From the NCBI GenBank assembly GCA_902790495.1, contig CADASK010000016.1:1-47191 (forward strand): 47,191 bases of DNA, in the 5' to 3' direction. The stretch comes from an uncultured Eubacteriales bacterium (GTDB lineage: Bacteria > Bacillota > Clostridia > Christensenellales > Aristaeellaceae). Shown piece by piece: positions 1-9,436 of the stretch (position 1 is the first letter of the stretch; each line of letters begins with the position of its first letter). The notes beneath the pieces are model-generated. The model ran no database searches, was not told the DNA's origin, and worked only from the letters and a program-made list of their open reading frames with translations. Made by a program: the position numbers and the translations under genes.

Positions 1-50
1 ATATTCGACATCCTCCTCCTTTTTCCTTTTGGTTTCTGCACCTTTTTCAT
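1..50 (-). CDS. Start of a minus-strand gene leaving the window at the left edge
   Basis: Reading leftwards, an open frame begins with ATG at 50-48 and codes MKKVQKPKGKRRRMSN before the edge. A second in-frame ATG lies at 11-9 directly behind a GGAGGAGG stretch (12-19). That stretch is a better ribosome binding site, although its spacing of 3-4 nt is short. The basic peptide upstream of position 11 may therefore be untranslated leader. Too little is visible to name a product. The structured sequence at 51-127 would be its leader. Confidence 0.35.
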   Translation of the reverse strand, partial: MKKVQKPKGKRRRMSN

Positions 51-89
51 AACAAAATCTCGCCGCTTGGCTCGCGACGAGACTTTGTT
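51..89 (-). other. 16-bp RNA hairpin in the leader of the left-edge gene
   Basis: Arms 51-66 and 74-89 pair over 16 bp around a 7-nt loop. Read as plus-strand RNA there are two A-C mismatches; read as minus-strand RNA both become G-U pairs and the stem is complete. This favours a minus-strand transcript. The stem ends one base before the ATG at 50-48. It has no U-run, so it is more like a leader structure than a terminator. Confidence 0.5.
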
Positions 90-100
90 GATGGTCTGAG

Positions 101-127
101 TCCCCGCCGCAAGGCGGGGATTTTCTT
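101..127 (+). terminator. Rho-independent terminator-like hairpin
   Basis: TCCCCGCC-GCAA-GGCGGGGA is followed by TTTTCTT. The shape is that of a plus-strand intrinsic terminator, yet no plus-strand gene is visible to its left. On the minus strand it would be a second hairpin of the leader of the edge gene, without a U-run. Confidence 0.5.
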
Positions 128-160
128 CGTATAATAGCTTGAAGGTGAAGGGAATGCGGG

Positions 161-215
161 GCGAAGGTTTGCAAAGGGCGATCGCAAAGCCCTTTGCCCG
201 CGCCCGCAGGCGCGG
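161..215 (+). repeat. Dual-hairpin element, copy 1
   Basis: Hairpin A has arms GCAAAGGGC (171-179) and GCCCTTTGC (189-197) around loop GATCGCAAA. Hairpin B follows directly (198-215), CCGCGCC-CGCA-GGCGCGG. This is the reference form of an element found eleven times here. No U-run follows, so it does not look like a terminator. Confidence 0.9.
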
Positions 216-312
216 AATCCCTGCTGTCTGAACGATGGATGCATTGTAGTATAGGATAAGCAGCCTGAACTATGGCAAGAGCTTCCATTTCATGCTATGA
301 TGAGACAAGAGA

Positions 313-329
313 GTGGGCAGCCTGCCCAC
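313..329. promoter_or_regulatory. Perfect inverted repeat upstream of the HTH gene, possible operator
   Basis: GTGGGCA-GCC-TGCCCAC is a perfect 7-bp inverted repeat about 60 bp before the HTH regulator start. The same arm sequence recurs in the terminator stem that closes the operon (2461-2483). It could be an autoregulatory operator. It could also be unrelated; there is no experimental support in the sequence. Confidence 0.3.
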
Positions 330-390
330 CTGAAAAAGCGCGCGGCGTGCTATCATACCATCGGGAAGAACAGGAGGGGAAGATTGCGCC

Positions 391-833
391 ATGGAGGGAG
401 ACAAGCGACTGACGACCGACGAGCTGCTGAGGCTGCTCTTCAAAGAGCGAAGCCTGGAGCAGTTTTTGCAGCGGAATGAGTCGGCGTACCTGAACACCAC
501 CTTCGCGGATTACCTCTCCGCCTGGTGCAGGCGGGAGCACGAGGTGCCCGAGCAGCTGATCCGCCGCGCGAACCTGGAGAAATCCTTCGGCCATCAGCTC
601 TTCACCGGCAAGCGCAACCCCTCGCGGGACACGGTGATCAAGCTGGCCTTCGCCATGCGGGCCGACGTGGCCCAGACCCAGGAGATGCTGAAGATTGCCC
701 GCAAGAGCGTCCTCTATCCGCGCATCAAGCGGGACACGGTCATCATCTATTGCCTGCACAACCATGTCTCCCTGGTGGACACCGAGCTCATTCTGGAAGA
801 CCTCAATCTTCCGATCCTGGGAGGGAGAGACAA

Positions 834-837
<4 letters not shown>
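391..837 (+). CDS. HTH (XRE-like) regulator paired with a Ser/Thr kinase
   Basis: This 148-aa cytoplasmic protein has a helix-turn-helix-like stretch at about residues 52-90 (LIRRANLEKSFGHQLFTGKR), with the S-x-G-x-x-x-x-G-K-R-x-P pattern of lambda-repressor-like folds. An N-terminal helical segment precedes it. AGGAGGGG lies 11-18 nt before the ATG. Its stop overlaps the kinase start (ATGA at 834-837), so the two are translationally coupled and very likely act together. A plausible role is a DNA-binding or adaptor substrate of the kinase (inference). I know similar small HTH proteins beside kinases in Clostridia but no established function. Confidence 0.8.
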
Positions 838-2444
<1,607 letters not shown>

Positions 2445-2460
2445 TGCCGTCTTTCGGCTC

Positions 2461-2487
2461 AAGGTGGGCAGAGCGCCCACCTTTTTT
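2461..2487 (+). terminator. Terminator of the HTH-kinase operon
   Basis: AAGGTGGGC-AGAGC-GCCCACCTT is followed by a T-run, 17 nt after the kinase stop. Confidence 0.85.
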
Positions 2488-2556
2488 GTGTGCTTCTCTG
2501 ATAGAATAGAGGGTGATAAGAAAGGCATTTATCCCCTTTGTCAGGAGGTATGCGCG

Positions 2557-5500
2557 ATGAAAAAAAGACTGCTCACCGTTTTCCTGCTGATGCTGGCGCT
2601 CTGTCTGTTGACCATAAACGCTCTGGCGGACGCTGCGCCGTCCTTCAGCGTGAGCACGCTGACGCCGCAGTACAACGAGCGGGTCACCGTGACGGTGCAG
2701 GCCCCCGCCGGCGCGACGGCCGTCCGCGTCTGGAACGACGGCGACGGCTATGATGAGGAGGACAACCGCCGGGGACGCTGGGAGTATTTCGACCGGTATC
2801 ACAACCTCGGCTGGCTGCAGACCGACATCATGTGCTGGGACGCGGGTTCCTGGCTGGTGCGGGCGGCCTATACCACCGCCGCGTACGAGGGCTGGGATGA
2901 GCTGACCGGGCTGGAGGAGAGCGCCTGGACCGCCATCGGGCAGGACACGCTCCTGACCGTTGCGGAGATGCTCGGCGTGATGAATCCGCCGCAGGCCCAT
3001 CTGGTCAGCGGCGAGGTGGAGCGGGGCGAGCCGGTCCGCCTGGTGATCGACGCCCTGCAGGACAAGGATGAGTGGTATTTTGCGGAGCTGGACGCCTGGG
3101 ATGGCAGCGATTGGAACCAGGTGGGCGACGGTCACGCCGACTTTGACACGGTGATCAACCGCGAGCAGGTCTATCCGACCGTTCAGCTGACGGCGGGCCG
3201 CTACCGGCTGCGCCTGGCCTGCGAGGCCGTCGGCTATGACCAGGCCTGGTACCAGGATCTGAACGAGACGAACCTGACCTTCACCGTCGCCGAACCGGCG
3301 GAGCATCCGCCCGAGCTGGCGCTGTACTTTTCCAGCAGTGACGCCCTGTCCTTTGAGCAGATCACCTTCTGGTCCTGGGCGGAGGGCGCGGACCATGTCC
3401 ACGTCACCGTCGCCATGGAGGGCAACGAGGGCTGGCGTAACGACCTGGACGGGGAAGGTGGGCTGCACCGCTTCCAGTGGAGCAGCTCGGACAGCGGCAC
3501 CTTCGTCTTCACCCTCACCGCGGATGACGGCGGGGTGGAGCGCACCGCCGAGCCCTTCACCCTCCGCCAGACCGCGCCCTACGGCACCCTGGCCGCGCCC
3601 GAAATCAACGGCGTGCCGCACGTCATCGTGGTGGGACAGAGCGTCCGCGGCTCCCTCTCCGACGTCGTCTCCGCCCAGGATTACCATATGCGGCTCATGT
3701 ACAGGCCGGACAACGGGGAGGATGAGGAGGTCTGGCAGGACAGCCTGGGCAGCAGCCGCACCTTCAGCATCCCCGGCGAGGCGTTCAGCCGCACGGGCCT
3801 CTACGCGCTGGAGGCCCACAGCCACGCCCTGGGTTTTAACGGCGGCCACACGGGCTTCTACCCCATCTTTGTCGCCGAGGAGGCGCAGACGGGCAGCTCC
3901 TTCCTCGTCACCAAGACCGAGGCGCTGACCTGGGAGCGCTTCAGCTTCTCCATCAGCGCCCCGGGCATGACCAACGTGATGCTCAAGGTCAACGGCGGCA
4001 TCTGGGGCGAAAGCGACGGGGACAGCCTGGCGGGCACCCTGGTCTTCAGCCGTCCCGGCGTTTACCGGCTGCAGGCCATCGCCACGGACAACCGGGATAC
4101 CGGCTGGACGCAGATCGGCGACATCATCACGATCAACATCACCGCGCCCTACGGCCAGCTGCCGGTGACCCTCACCGCGCCGGCCAGCGTCGCGCCGGAC
4201 GGCACAGCCGAGGTTGCGGTGACCTGGGAGCACGGCGGGCAGGCGTTCGATGGCTGGCTCCGCCTGTACGACCAGAGGTGGAATGAGCTGGAGGGCGCGC
4301 TGGAGTCCATCTCCCAAGACGAGGGCGAGACAGCCACCACCAACACCTACCGCCTCCTCGGCGATCAGCTCACGGAGGGCGAGGTCTATCTCCTGGAGGC
4401 GGTCCTCCATCCTTTCGACGCCGGCTATGAGGAAACCACCGTGCGCCGCGAGGTGGCCGTCGTCGGCGCGACGCAGACCGGCACGCTGATCGTGGAGGAC
4501 ACCGATCTGCTGCGCTGCGAGGGCACTGAGGTCACGGTGAACGTGCCCGGCGCGACCGCCCTGCGGGTGCACATTGAGCAGGATCGCTGGGAGTACATCG
4601 CCGGCGGCAGCTGCACGCGGTACTGGGAGTTCTTCAGCGAGGGCGCAAACCAGGTCTTCGCCCAGTTCACCACCGATGCGCTGGCTTTTGATGAGGAAGG
4701 CCAGCCCGATTGGGACGCCGTGCGCTGGACGGGCGTGACGAACACGGTCACCGTGAACGTGACCGTCACCGCGACCCTCACAGCCCCGGATTGCACCGTC
4801 GCGGAGGAGATTGTGGACTACGGCGATCCCTTCGTCGTCACCGTCAACACCCTCCAGGGCCATGACGAGTGGTATATGGCGCGCCTGCAGAACCCGGACA
4901 CCGGCGAGCGTGTCACGGACATTGCCTTCTGGGATGAGCAGACCAGGACTCTCCGCATCGACACCGTGGGCGTGGCGCCCGGCCTGTACAACCTGAGCGT
5001 CTGGACGGACGCCTATGGCTGCAACAGCGCGGGGATCGACTTCTTTGTCGGCATCGGGGAGCCGCAGGAGGAGCAAATCTATGTCAGCCTGCCGGCCTCG
5101 CCCGTGCTCAGCCAGGAGTGGCAGACCGTCACCGCCTATGCCGCCGGCGCGGCGCGCATCGAGCTGGTGATCACCGCGCCCGACACGGAGATCAACCCGC
5201 GCACCTTCTCCGCGGAGGGCGATACCCTGCGCGAGGAGTTTGTCTTCGGCAACATCGAGGGCACACGGCACTTTGTCTTCACCGCCTACGACGCGGACGG
5301 GAATGAGATCAGCAGCCATGAGACGGACTTCGAGATCATCGCGCCCTACGGCGACCGGCCCGACCCGCGCATCGTGATGAACGGCGTGTGGACGGCGGGG
5401 CAGGATCTGCGCTTCTATGTGGACGCGGGCGACGCCGCGTACGTCTACGTGGATGTGGTGGATCTCTCCGTGGATCCCTTCCAGGTGGTCTATGAGGACG

Positions 5501-5937
5501 AGGATTACCGATTTGACCCGCCCTCCTGGGTCTACGTGATCCCGGCCTCCTCCTTCACCGCGGGCCACCGCTATGTGATCGAAGGCTTCACCTCCGGCGT
5601 GGGGTACAACGTGCATGAGTTCAGCTTCACCGTGAACCTGCTGCCCGCGAATCCCGCCATCCTGACCCTGCCGGCGCTGCTGACCGAGGTGGAGGACGAG
5701 GCCTTCATGGGCATCGCCGCCCAGCGCGTCACGGTACCCGAGGGTGTCACAACCATCGGCGAGCGCGCCTTCGCCGGCTGCGAAAACCTCCTGGTGGCCG
5801 ATCTCCCGGCCCACCTCACCACCCTGCCCGCCACCGCCTTCACAGCCCCGGTCACCGTCTACGGCGAGGCCTGCACCCCCCTGGAGACCGCCGCCAAAAC
5901 CTGCGAGCAGGTGAGCTTCATCTACGTCGGGGAATAA
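2557..5937 (+). CDS. Large secreted Ig-like repeat protein with C-terminal BspA-type LRR
   Basis: This 1126-aa protein starts at the ATG 8 nt after AGGAGG (2543-2548). A signal peptide (MKKRLLTVFLLMLALCLL, ending ALADA) is followed by several Ig-like or fibronectin-like beta modules. These share wording such as APYG linkers (near 3580, 4145 and 5343) and DEWY motifs (near 3070 and 4867). The last about 95 residues form a BspA-type leucine-rich module (VTTIGERAFAGCENL). There is no LPXTG signal or membrane anchor. The role is probably adhesion or carbohydrate and host-protein contact (inference). The protein at 15809-18448 has the same kind of ending, so the two belong to one exported family. 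Confidence 0.85.
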   Translation: MKKRLLTVFLLMLALCLLTINALADAAPSFSVSTLTPQYNERVTVTVQAPAGATAVRVWNDGDGYDEEDNRRGRWEYFDRYHNLGWLQTDIMCWDAGSWLVRAAYTTAAYEGWDELTGLEESAWTAIGQDTLLTVAEMLGVMNPPQAHLVSGEVERGEPVRLVIDALQDKDEWYFAELDAWDGSDWNQVGDGHADFDTVINREQVYPTVQLTAGRYRLRLACEAVGYDQAWYQDLNETNLTFTVAEPAEHPPELALYFSSSDALSFEQITFWSWAEGADHVHVTVAMEGNEGWRNDLDGEGGLHRFQWSSSDSGTFVFTLTADDGGVERTAEPFTLRQTAPYGTLAAPEINGVPHVIVVGQSVRGSLSDVVSAQDYHMRLMYRPDNGEDEEVWQDSLGSSRTFSIPGEAFSRTGLYALEAHSHALGFNGGHTGFYPIFVAEEAQTGSSFLVTKTEALTWERFSFSISAPGMTNVMLKVNGGIWGESDGDSLAGTLVFSRPGVYRLQAIATDNRDTGWTQIGDIITINITAPYGQLPVTLTAPASVAPDGTAEVAVTWEHGGQAFDGWLRLYDQRWNELEGALESISQDEGETATTNTYRLLGDQLTEGEVYLLEAVLHPFDAGYEETTVRREVAVVGATQTGTLIVEDTDLLRCEGTEVTVNVPGATALRVHIEQDRWEYIAGGSCTRYWEFFSEGANQVFAQFTTDALAFDEEGQPDWDAVRWTGVTNTVTVNVTVTATLTAPDCTVAEEIVDYGDPFVVTVNTLQGHDEWYMARLQNPDTGERVTDIAFWDEQTRTLRIDTVGVAPGLYNLSVWTDAYGCNSAGIDFFVGIGEPQEEQIYVSLPASPVLSQEWQTVTAYAAGAARIELVITAPDTEINPRTFSAEGDTLREEFVFGNIEGTRHFVFTAYDADGNEISSHETDFEIIAPYGDRPDPRIVMNGVWTAGQDLRFYVDAGDAAYVYVDVVDLSVDPFQVVYEDEDYRFDPPSWVYVIPASSFTAGHRYVIEGFTSGVGYNVHEFSFTVNLLPANPAILTLPALLTEVEDEAFMGIAAQRVTVPEGVTTIGERAFAGCENLLVADLPAHLTTLPATAFTAPVTVYGEACTPLETAAKTCEQVSFIYVGE

Positions 5938-5956
5938 GAGAACTCTACAACAAAAC

Positions 5957-6010
5957 GCTCATGCTAGAATAAAATACTCACGCTAGAATTAAATGCTCAC
6001 GCTAAGATTG
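5957..6010 (+). repeat. Three 19-bp direct repeats
   Basis: Units start at 5957, 5976 and 5995 with consensus GCTCAYGCTAGAATWAAAT; the third is incomplete. They sit 20 bp after a stop codon in locally AT-rich sequence. Each of the first two contains TAGAAT, like a -10 hexamer, but no matching -35 was found. Confidence 0.8.
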
Positions 6011-6026
6011 CGCCAACTAAGGAGCG

Positions 6027-6083
6027 GGCGAAGGGTTGTCAGGGGCGATCGCAAAGCCCCTGACCCGCGCCTGCAGGCGCGGA
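6027..6083 (+). repeat. Dual-hairpin element, copy 2
   Basis: Hairpin A is GTCAGGGGC/GCCCCTGAC around GATCGCAAA; hairpin B has loop TGCA. Relative to copy 1 the stem changes at several positions on both arms together. Confidence 0.9.
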
Positions 6084-6126
6084 ACCTCCCTGAAAGAACA
6101 ATAAGACTGATAGCTCCAAAAACAAT

Positions 6127-6168
6127 AGAAAAGATTCCGCGTCACAAACGAAACGCGGAACCTTTTCT
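6127..6168 (-). terminator. Terminator of the pcp operon
   Basis: Arms 6127-6141 and 6154-6168 form a 15-bp stem with T-runs on both sides. The single A-C mismatch of the plus strand becomes G-U in minus-strand RNA, which fits use by the minus-strand pcp gene ending at 6190. It could also stop plus-strand read-through. Confidence 0.8.
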
Positions 6169-6189
6169 GTTTGTCTGTCGGAAAAGCAA

Positions 6190-6831
6190 TCAGTGGGTCT
6201 GACCCATGGCGACCCTCACGTCGCCATCATGCTCCACAATGGCCCTGAGCGCAGCCTCAATCCCCACCACAATATCCGCCTTGGAAAGGCTGGGCGTATT
6301 AGGCCGGTTGGCCACCTGCTCGTGCAGGAACGGCACATGCATGAAGCCGCCGCGCATGGCGGGATAGGACTTGGCGATGTGGTACAGCACGCCGTACATC
6401 AGGTGGTTGCACACAAAGGTGCCGGCGGTGTTGGAAAGGCTGGCGGGCACGCCCGCGGCCTTGATTGCGTTGACCATGGCCTTCACCGGCAGGGTCGCGA
6501 AGTAGGCGGGCGCGCCGTCGGCCATCACGGGCTGATCGACGGGCTGGTTGCCCTCGTTGTCCGGGATGCGGCCGTCGTCGCAGTTGATGGCGACCCGCTC
6601 CGGCGTCAGGCCGATGCGCCCACCGGCCTGACCGATGCACAGCACCGCGTCGGGCTGCTCGCGCTCCATGGCGGCGCGGACGGTCTCGATGGCCTTGCCG
6701 AAGACCACGGGCACGTCGATCTTCACGATCTGCGCGCCGGCGACGGTATCGGCCACGAGGGCCACGGCCTCCTGGGCCGGGTTGACGGTGTCGCCGCCGA
6801 AGGGTTCAAAGGCGGTTAAAAGGATTTTCAT
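6190..6831 (-). CDS. pcp: Pyrrolidone-carboxylate peptidase (pyroglutamyl peptidase I)
   Basis: This 213-aa cytoplasmic cysteine peptidase removes N-terminal pyroglutamate from peptides. The start [13 protein letters not shown] is typical of the family, and the length is usual. The catalytic triad is visible as E78 (in LTPERVAIN), C141 (in [11 protein letters not shown]) and H165 (in [12 protein letters not shown]). A TTG two codons upstream is also in frame, but the ATG fits the family better. It is last in an operon after DUF969 and DUF979 membrane proteins. That pairing recurs in Firmicutes and suggests the membrane pair handles pyroglutamate or its peptides (inference). Confidence 0.95.
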   Translation of the reverse strand: MKILLTAFEPFGGDTVNPAQEAVALVADTVAGAQIVKIDVPVVFGKAIETVRAAMEREQPDAVLCIGQAGGRIGLTPERVAINCDDGRIPDNEGNQPVDQPVMADGAPAYFATLPVKAMVNAIKAAGVPASLSNTAGTFVCNHLMYGVLYHIAKSYPAMRGGFMHVPFLHEQVANRPNTPSLSKADIVVGIEAALRAIVEHDGDVRVAMGQTH

Positions 6832-6858
6832 AGGCAATCATCTTCCTCGCTTTCATTC

Positions 6859-7803
6859 TCACCTGAAGGCGAAGAAGTACATCAGCGCGATGTGGATGAC
6901 CAGCATGATGCAGGCCACCGGGATCTGGCTCTTGATGATGGCGTACTTGTTCTTGACCTCCAGCAGGGCCGCGGGCATGATGTTGAAGTTGGCGGCCATG
7001 GGGGTGCACAGGGTGCCGCAGTAGCCTGCGGTCAGGCCCAGGGCGCCCACCACCACGGGGTTCGCACCCTGCATGATCAGGAAGGGCACGCCGATGCCCA
7101 CCGTGATCACGGAGAAGGCCGCGAAGCCGTTGCCCATGATGATGGTGAACAGGGCCATGGCGATGCAGTACACCGCGCAGGCGATGAGGCGGCTGTTCTC
7201 GGGGATGATCGCGCTGACGCCGTTGGCGATCACCGTGCCGACGCCGGCGGCGGTGAACAGGGCGCCCAGGGCGCTCAGCAGCTGCGGCAGGATGCCCACC
7301 GGGCCGACGTTATCCATCAGGCGGGTGCCGTCGATCACGGCGTACTTCGGGGGAGCCTTGAACAGGGCGATGGCCACGATGAGGGCCACCAGGCCGGACA
7401 CGCCGATGGCGTTGTTGGCGGTGAGCCAGTTCAGGGCGGGCACGGAGCCGCCCAGGGTCGCGGCGACCACGGCCACCAGGGCCAGGCACAGGGCCGGGAT
7501 GAAGACCTTATAGCCCAACTTGTCGGCCGAGGCGCGGACCTTCTTGGGGTCGGGCACGTCGTTGGCGCTCTGCTTCACGCCGTTGATGGCGGTGATCACG
7601 GCGATGGCGATGATGCACAGGCCGGTGATCCACTTGGGCAGGTGGTTGCCGAGGATGAAGGTGAAGGCCAGCAGGAACCAGAAGATGGCCGTGGTGACCT
7701 TCTTCTCGGCCTTGGGATCGCGCAGGGCCTTGACGCCCACCAGCGCGAAGATGATGCCGATGAGGGAATAGAAGATTTCAGCGACGATCTGACTCGCGTT
7801 CAT
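6859..7803 (-). CDS. DUF979 family membrane protein
   Basis: This protein of about 314 aa is almost entirely hydrophobic and has many predicted membrane spans (for example VVAATLGGSVPALNWL and LVALIVAIALF). It matches my knowledge of the DUF979 family, which occurs with DUF969 and pcp. Its ATG overlaps the DUF969 stop (TGATG). The likely role is one half of a two-part permease for pyroglutamate or a related compound (inference from context only). The C-terminal motif NFNIMPAALLEVKNKYAIIKSQ is characteristic. Confidence 0.85.
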   Translation of the reverse strand: MNASQIVAEIFYSLIGIIFALVGVKALRDPKAEKKVTTAIFWFLLAFTFILGNHLPKWITGLCIIAIAVITAINGVKQSANDVPDPKKVRASADKLGYKVFIPALCLALVAVVAATLGGSVPALNWLTANNAIGVSGLVALIVAIALFKAPPKYAVIDGTRLMDNVGPVGILPQLLSALGALFTAAGVGTVIANGVSAIIPENSRLIACAVYCIAMALFTIIMGNGFAAFSVITVGIGVPFLIMQGANPVVVGALGLTAGYCGTLCTPMAANFNIMPAALLEVKNKYAIIKSQIPVACIMLVIHIALMYFFAFR

Positions 7804-8483
7804 CACTTGCCGCCTCCCTTCACCATTTTCTGAAGCTTGCTGTCCAGGGTGAGATCGCGCCAGACGCCCACCAGCACGCTGATGACGGCGATCGGGATGG
7901 ACCAGGTGGCGATCTGCAGGGCCGTCACCTCATACCCGGCGGTGACCAGGGTGGAGACGATCAGCAGGGTGCCGGAAGCGCCCATGAAGCAGTTCTGGGC
8001 GTAGAAGTTGCCGTAGTTCTCGGCGGCGGCGGAAGCACCGCGGATGGTGTCGCTCACCTCGTCGTCGATCTCGCCGTACTTGGCCACGGCAGCGCCCTCA
8101 GCCATGGGCACCACGACGGGGCGCACAAACTGCGGGTGACCGCCCAGGCGCACGGAGAAGGCCGCGGCCAGGGTGCGGATGACCTGATAAATCAGGATGA
8201 CGCGGCCGGTGGTCGCGTTCTTGATGCTGCGGATGAAGTCGATGGCCTTCTCCTTCAGGCCGTAGCGCTCGCAGATGCCGATGCAGGGGAGCGTCAGCAC
8301 GAACAGGGTTGCCGTGCGGTTGGAGATGAAGGAAGATCCCAGCGTTTCGAGGATCTCCATGGGGGTCATACCGGCCACGAGACCGGTTGCCACGCCAGCG
8401 ATGACGACCGTCGCGATGGTATCGAACTTGATGGCGAAACCTATCACAACGATCAGGACACCAATGAGTTTCAAAGCGTCCAT
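7803..8483 (-). CDS. DUF969 family membrane protein
   Basis: This 226-aa integral membrane protein starts MDALKLIGVLIVVIGFAIK and carries the conserved segment RLGGHPQFVRPVVVPMAEGA and then AAAENYGNFYAQNCFMGA. Ribosome binding site GGGAGG lies 6 nt before the ATG. It is coupled to DUF979 by stop/start overlap. The two families nearly always travel together, so they probably form one membrane complex. The biochemical activity is not established to my knowledge. Confidence 0.85.
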   Translation of the reverse strand: MDALKLIGVLIVVIGFAIKFDTIATVVIAGVATGLVAGMTPMEILETLGSSFISNRTATLFVLTLPCIGICERYGLKEKAIDFIRSIKNATTGRVILIYQVIRTLAAAFSVRLGGHPQFVRPVVVPMAEGAAVAKYGEIDDEVSDTIRGASAAAENYGNFYAQNCFMGASGTLLIVSTLVTAGYEVTALQIATWSIPIAVISVLVGVWRDLTLDSKLQKMVKGGGK

Positions 8484-8511
8484 GGTATACCTCCCTTTGA
8501 TAATGATATGA

Positions 8512-8904
8512 TCAACCTGCCTTTTCGCAGGATGGATCCACGATGAAGGCGCTCTCCAGCACCCGGGTCATGATCTGCATGGTCTCCTTCTCGTCCTTCC
8601 CGGTGAGCTTCACCATCTCCGGCAGGGTCCAGAGGGGCTTTTTCGCCAGGAGCGGCACATAGGTGCGCAGCTCCCGCAGCAGCTGGGCCGGGTAGGTGGC
8701 CAGGACGATCAGCGGGATGCTGACCACCACGCGCCACAGCTCCAGGTAGAGGCCGAACTTGCCGCCCTTCATGCACAGAAGAAACAGCACGGCCGCCGCC
8801 AGCACGGACAGCAGGATCATGTAGAAGGTGATGTCCGCGCCGTTGGACTTGACGCTGAGTATGCGGATCGGCTGGTCGAAAGCGTAAACCTTCCCCTTCT
8901 TCAA
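8512..8904 (-). CDS. Small two-span membrane protein heading the DUF969-DUF979-pcp operon
   Basis: This 130-aa protein starts at TTG, chosen because GGAGG lies 7-8 nt before it and no ATG is suitably placed. Two hydrophobic helices (about residues 27-45 and 57-75) are followed by a cytoplasmic tail. The tail (LWTLPEMVKLTGKDEKETMQ) reads like a short winged-helix or HTH fold. I do not recognise the family. It lies 28 bp before the DUF969 gene and directly behind a consensus promoter. It could be a membrane-bound regulator or a subunit of the permease. Confidence 0.7.
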   Translation of the reverse strand: MKKGKVYAFDQPIRILSVKSNGADITFYMILLSVLAAAVLFLLCMKGGKFGLYLELWRVVVSIPLIVLATYPAQLLRELRTYVPLLAKKPLWTLPEMVKLTGKDEKETMQIMTRVLESAFIVDPSCEKAG

Positions 8905-8944
8905 GGGTCTGCCTCCTCTCTGTGACTGTAACAATCTGTTCATC

Positions 8945-8972
8945 ATTATAGAGCACATTTCTGAATTGTCAA
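8945..8972 (-). promoter_or_regulatory. Consensus sigma-A promoter of the DUF969-pcp operon
   Basis: TTGACA (8972-8967), 16-bp spacer, TATAAT (8950-8945), reading leftwards. Both hexamers are perfect. The leader to the TTG start is only about 35 nt, so there is no room for a riboswitch. Confidence 0.9.
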
Positions 8973-9081
8973 GGTGTGGAGACGGCAAAAGCTGTGTATA
9001 TCCTGTGCTTTTGCTGCTCTTATTTGCAATTTTAAAGGGGCTGAGCTGCAAAACAGCACACAGGAGCGCCGGGTGGCCCTG

Positions 9082-9111
9082 TTGACAGCCCAACCCTTCT
9101 TCTTTTATAAT
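9082..9111 (+). promoter_or_regulatory. Sigma-A promoter of the cobalamin riboswitch and btuF
   Basis: TTGACA (9082-9087), 18-bp spacer, TATAAT (9106-9111). Transcription would start near 9118 and run through the riboswitch. Confidence 0.9.
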
Positions 9112-9345
9112 GGCATCAGGTTCAGCCGGCGCGGATGCGCACTGCGCGGCGGAGGAAGGGCCCTCCCTCGCCTTCGCCATGGGAAGCGGATGCGATTTCC
9201 GCACGAGCCCGGTCACCGTGAAGCGGACGGACGCCGCACGCTTTTTCCCTGTGCGGGGGAGAGCGGAGAAGTCACTGTTTGCCTGGCAAATGGGAAGACG
9301 CGGCGTTCGGAGGAAGCCAAGTCGGGAGACCTGTCCGCGCTGCAT
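9112..9345 (+). promoter_or_regulatory. Cobalamin riboswitch
   Basis: The leader carries the ordered landmarks of the cobalamin aptamer. GGGAAGCGGATGCGATTTCC (from 9181) leads into CGGTCACCGTGA. GTCACTG follows at about 9271, then GGGAAGACGCGG at about 9291. The 3-prime box GCCAAGTCGGGAGACCTG ends near 9333. The downstream gene is a BtuF-type binding protein, as expected. By family knowledge, vitamin B12 binding would switch the gene off. Boundaries are approximate; the outermost stem was not resolved by hand. Confidence 0.9.
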
Positions 9346-9349
9346 TGGC

Positions 9350-9408
9350 CGCGCCTTCCCGGGGCGGGAGGCGCTGTCGGGCTGGCCGCATCATGCGGGG
9401 GCTTTTTG
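9350..9408 (+). terminator. Likely expression platform of the riboswitch
   Basis: A GC-rich hairpin (about 9351-9374) is followed by CCGCA-TCA-TGCGG and GGGCTTTTTG (9386-9408), which resembles an intrinsic terminator with a short stem. Both lie between the aptamer and the ribosome binding site at 9421. Control by termination is therefore likely, but the alternative anti-terminator pairing was not worked out. Confidence 0.5.
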
Positions 9409-9436
9409 CTGTCCCCGGAGAAGGAGGGTATACCCC

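Noticed and set aside
130-135. Perfect TATAAT as a plus-strand promoter before the HTH gene
   Set aside because: No -35 hexamer lies at 15-19 bp, because that space is occupied by the terminator stem.
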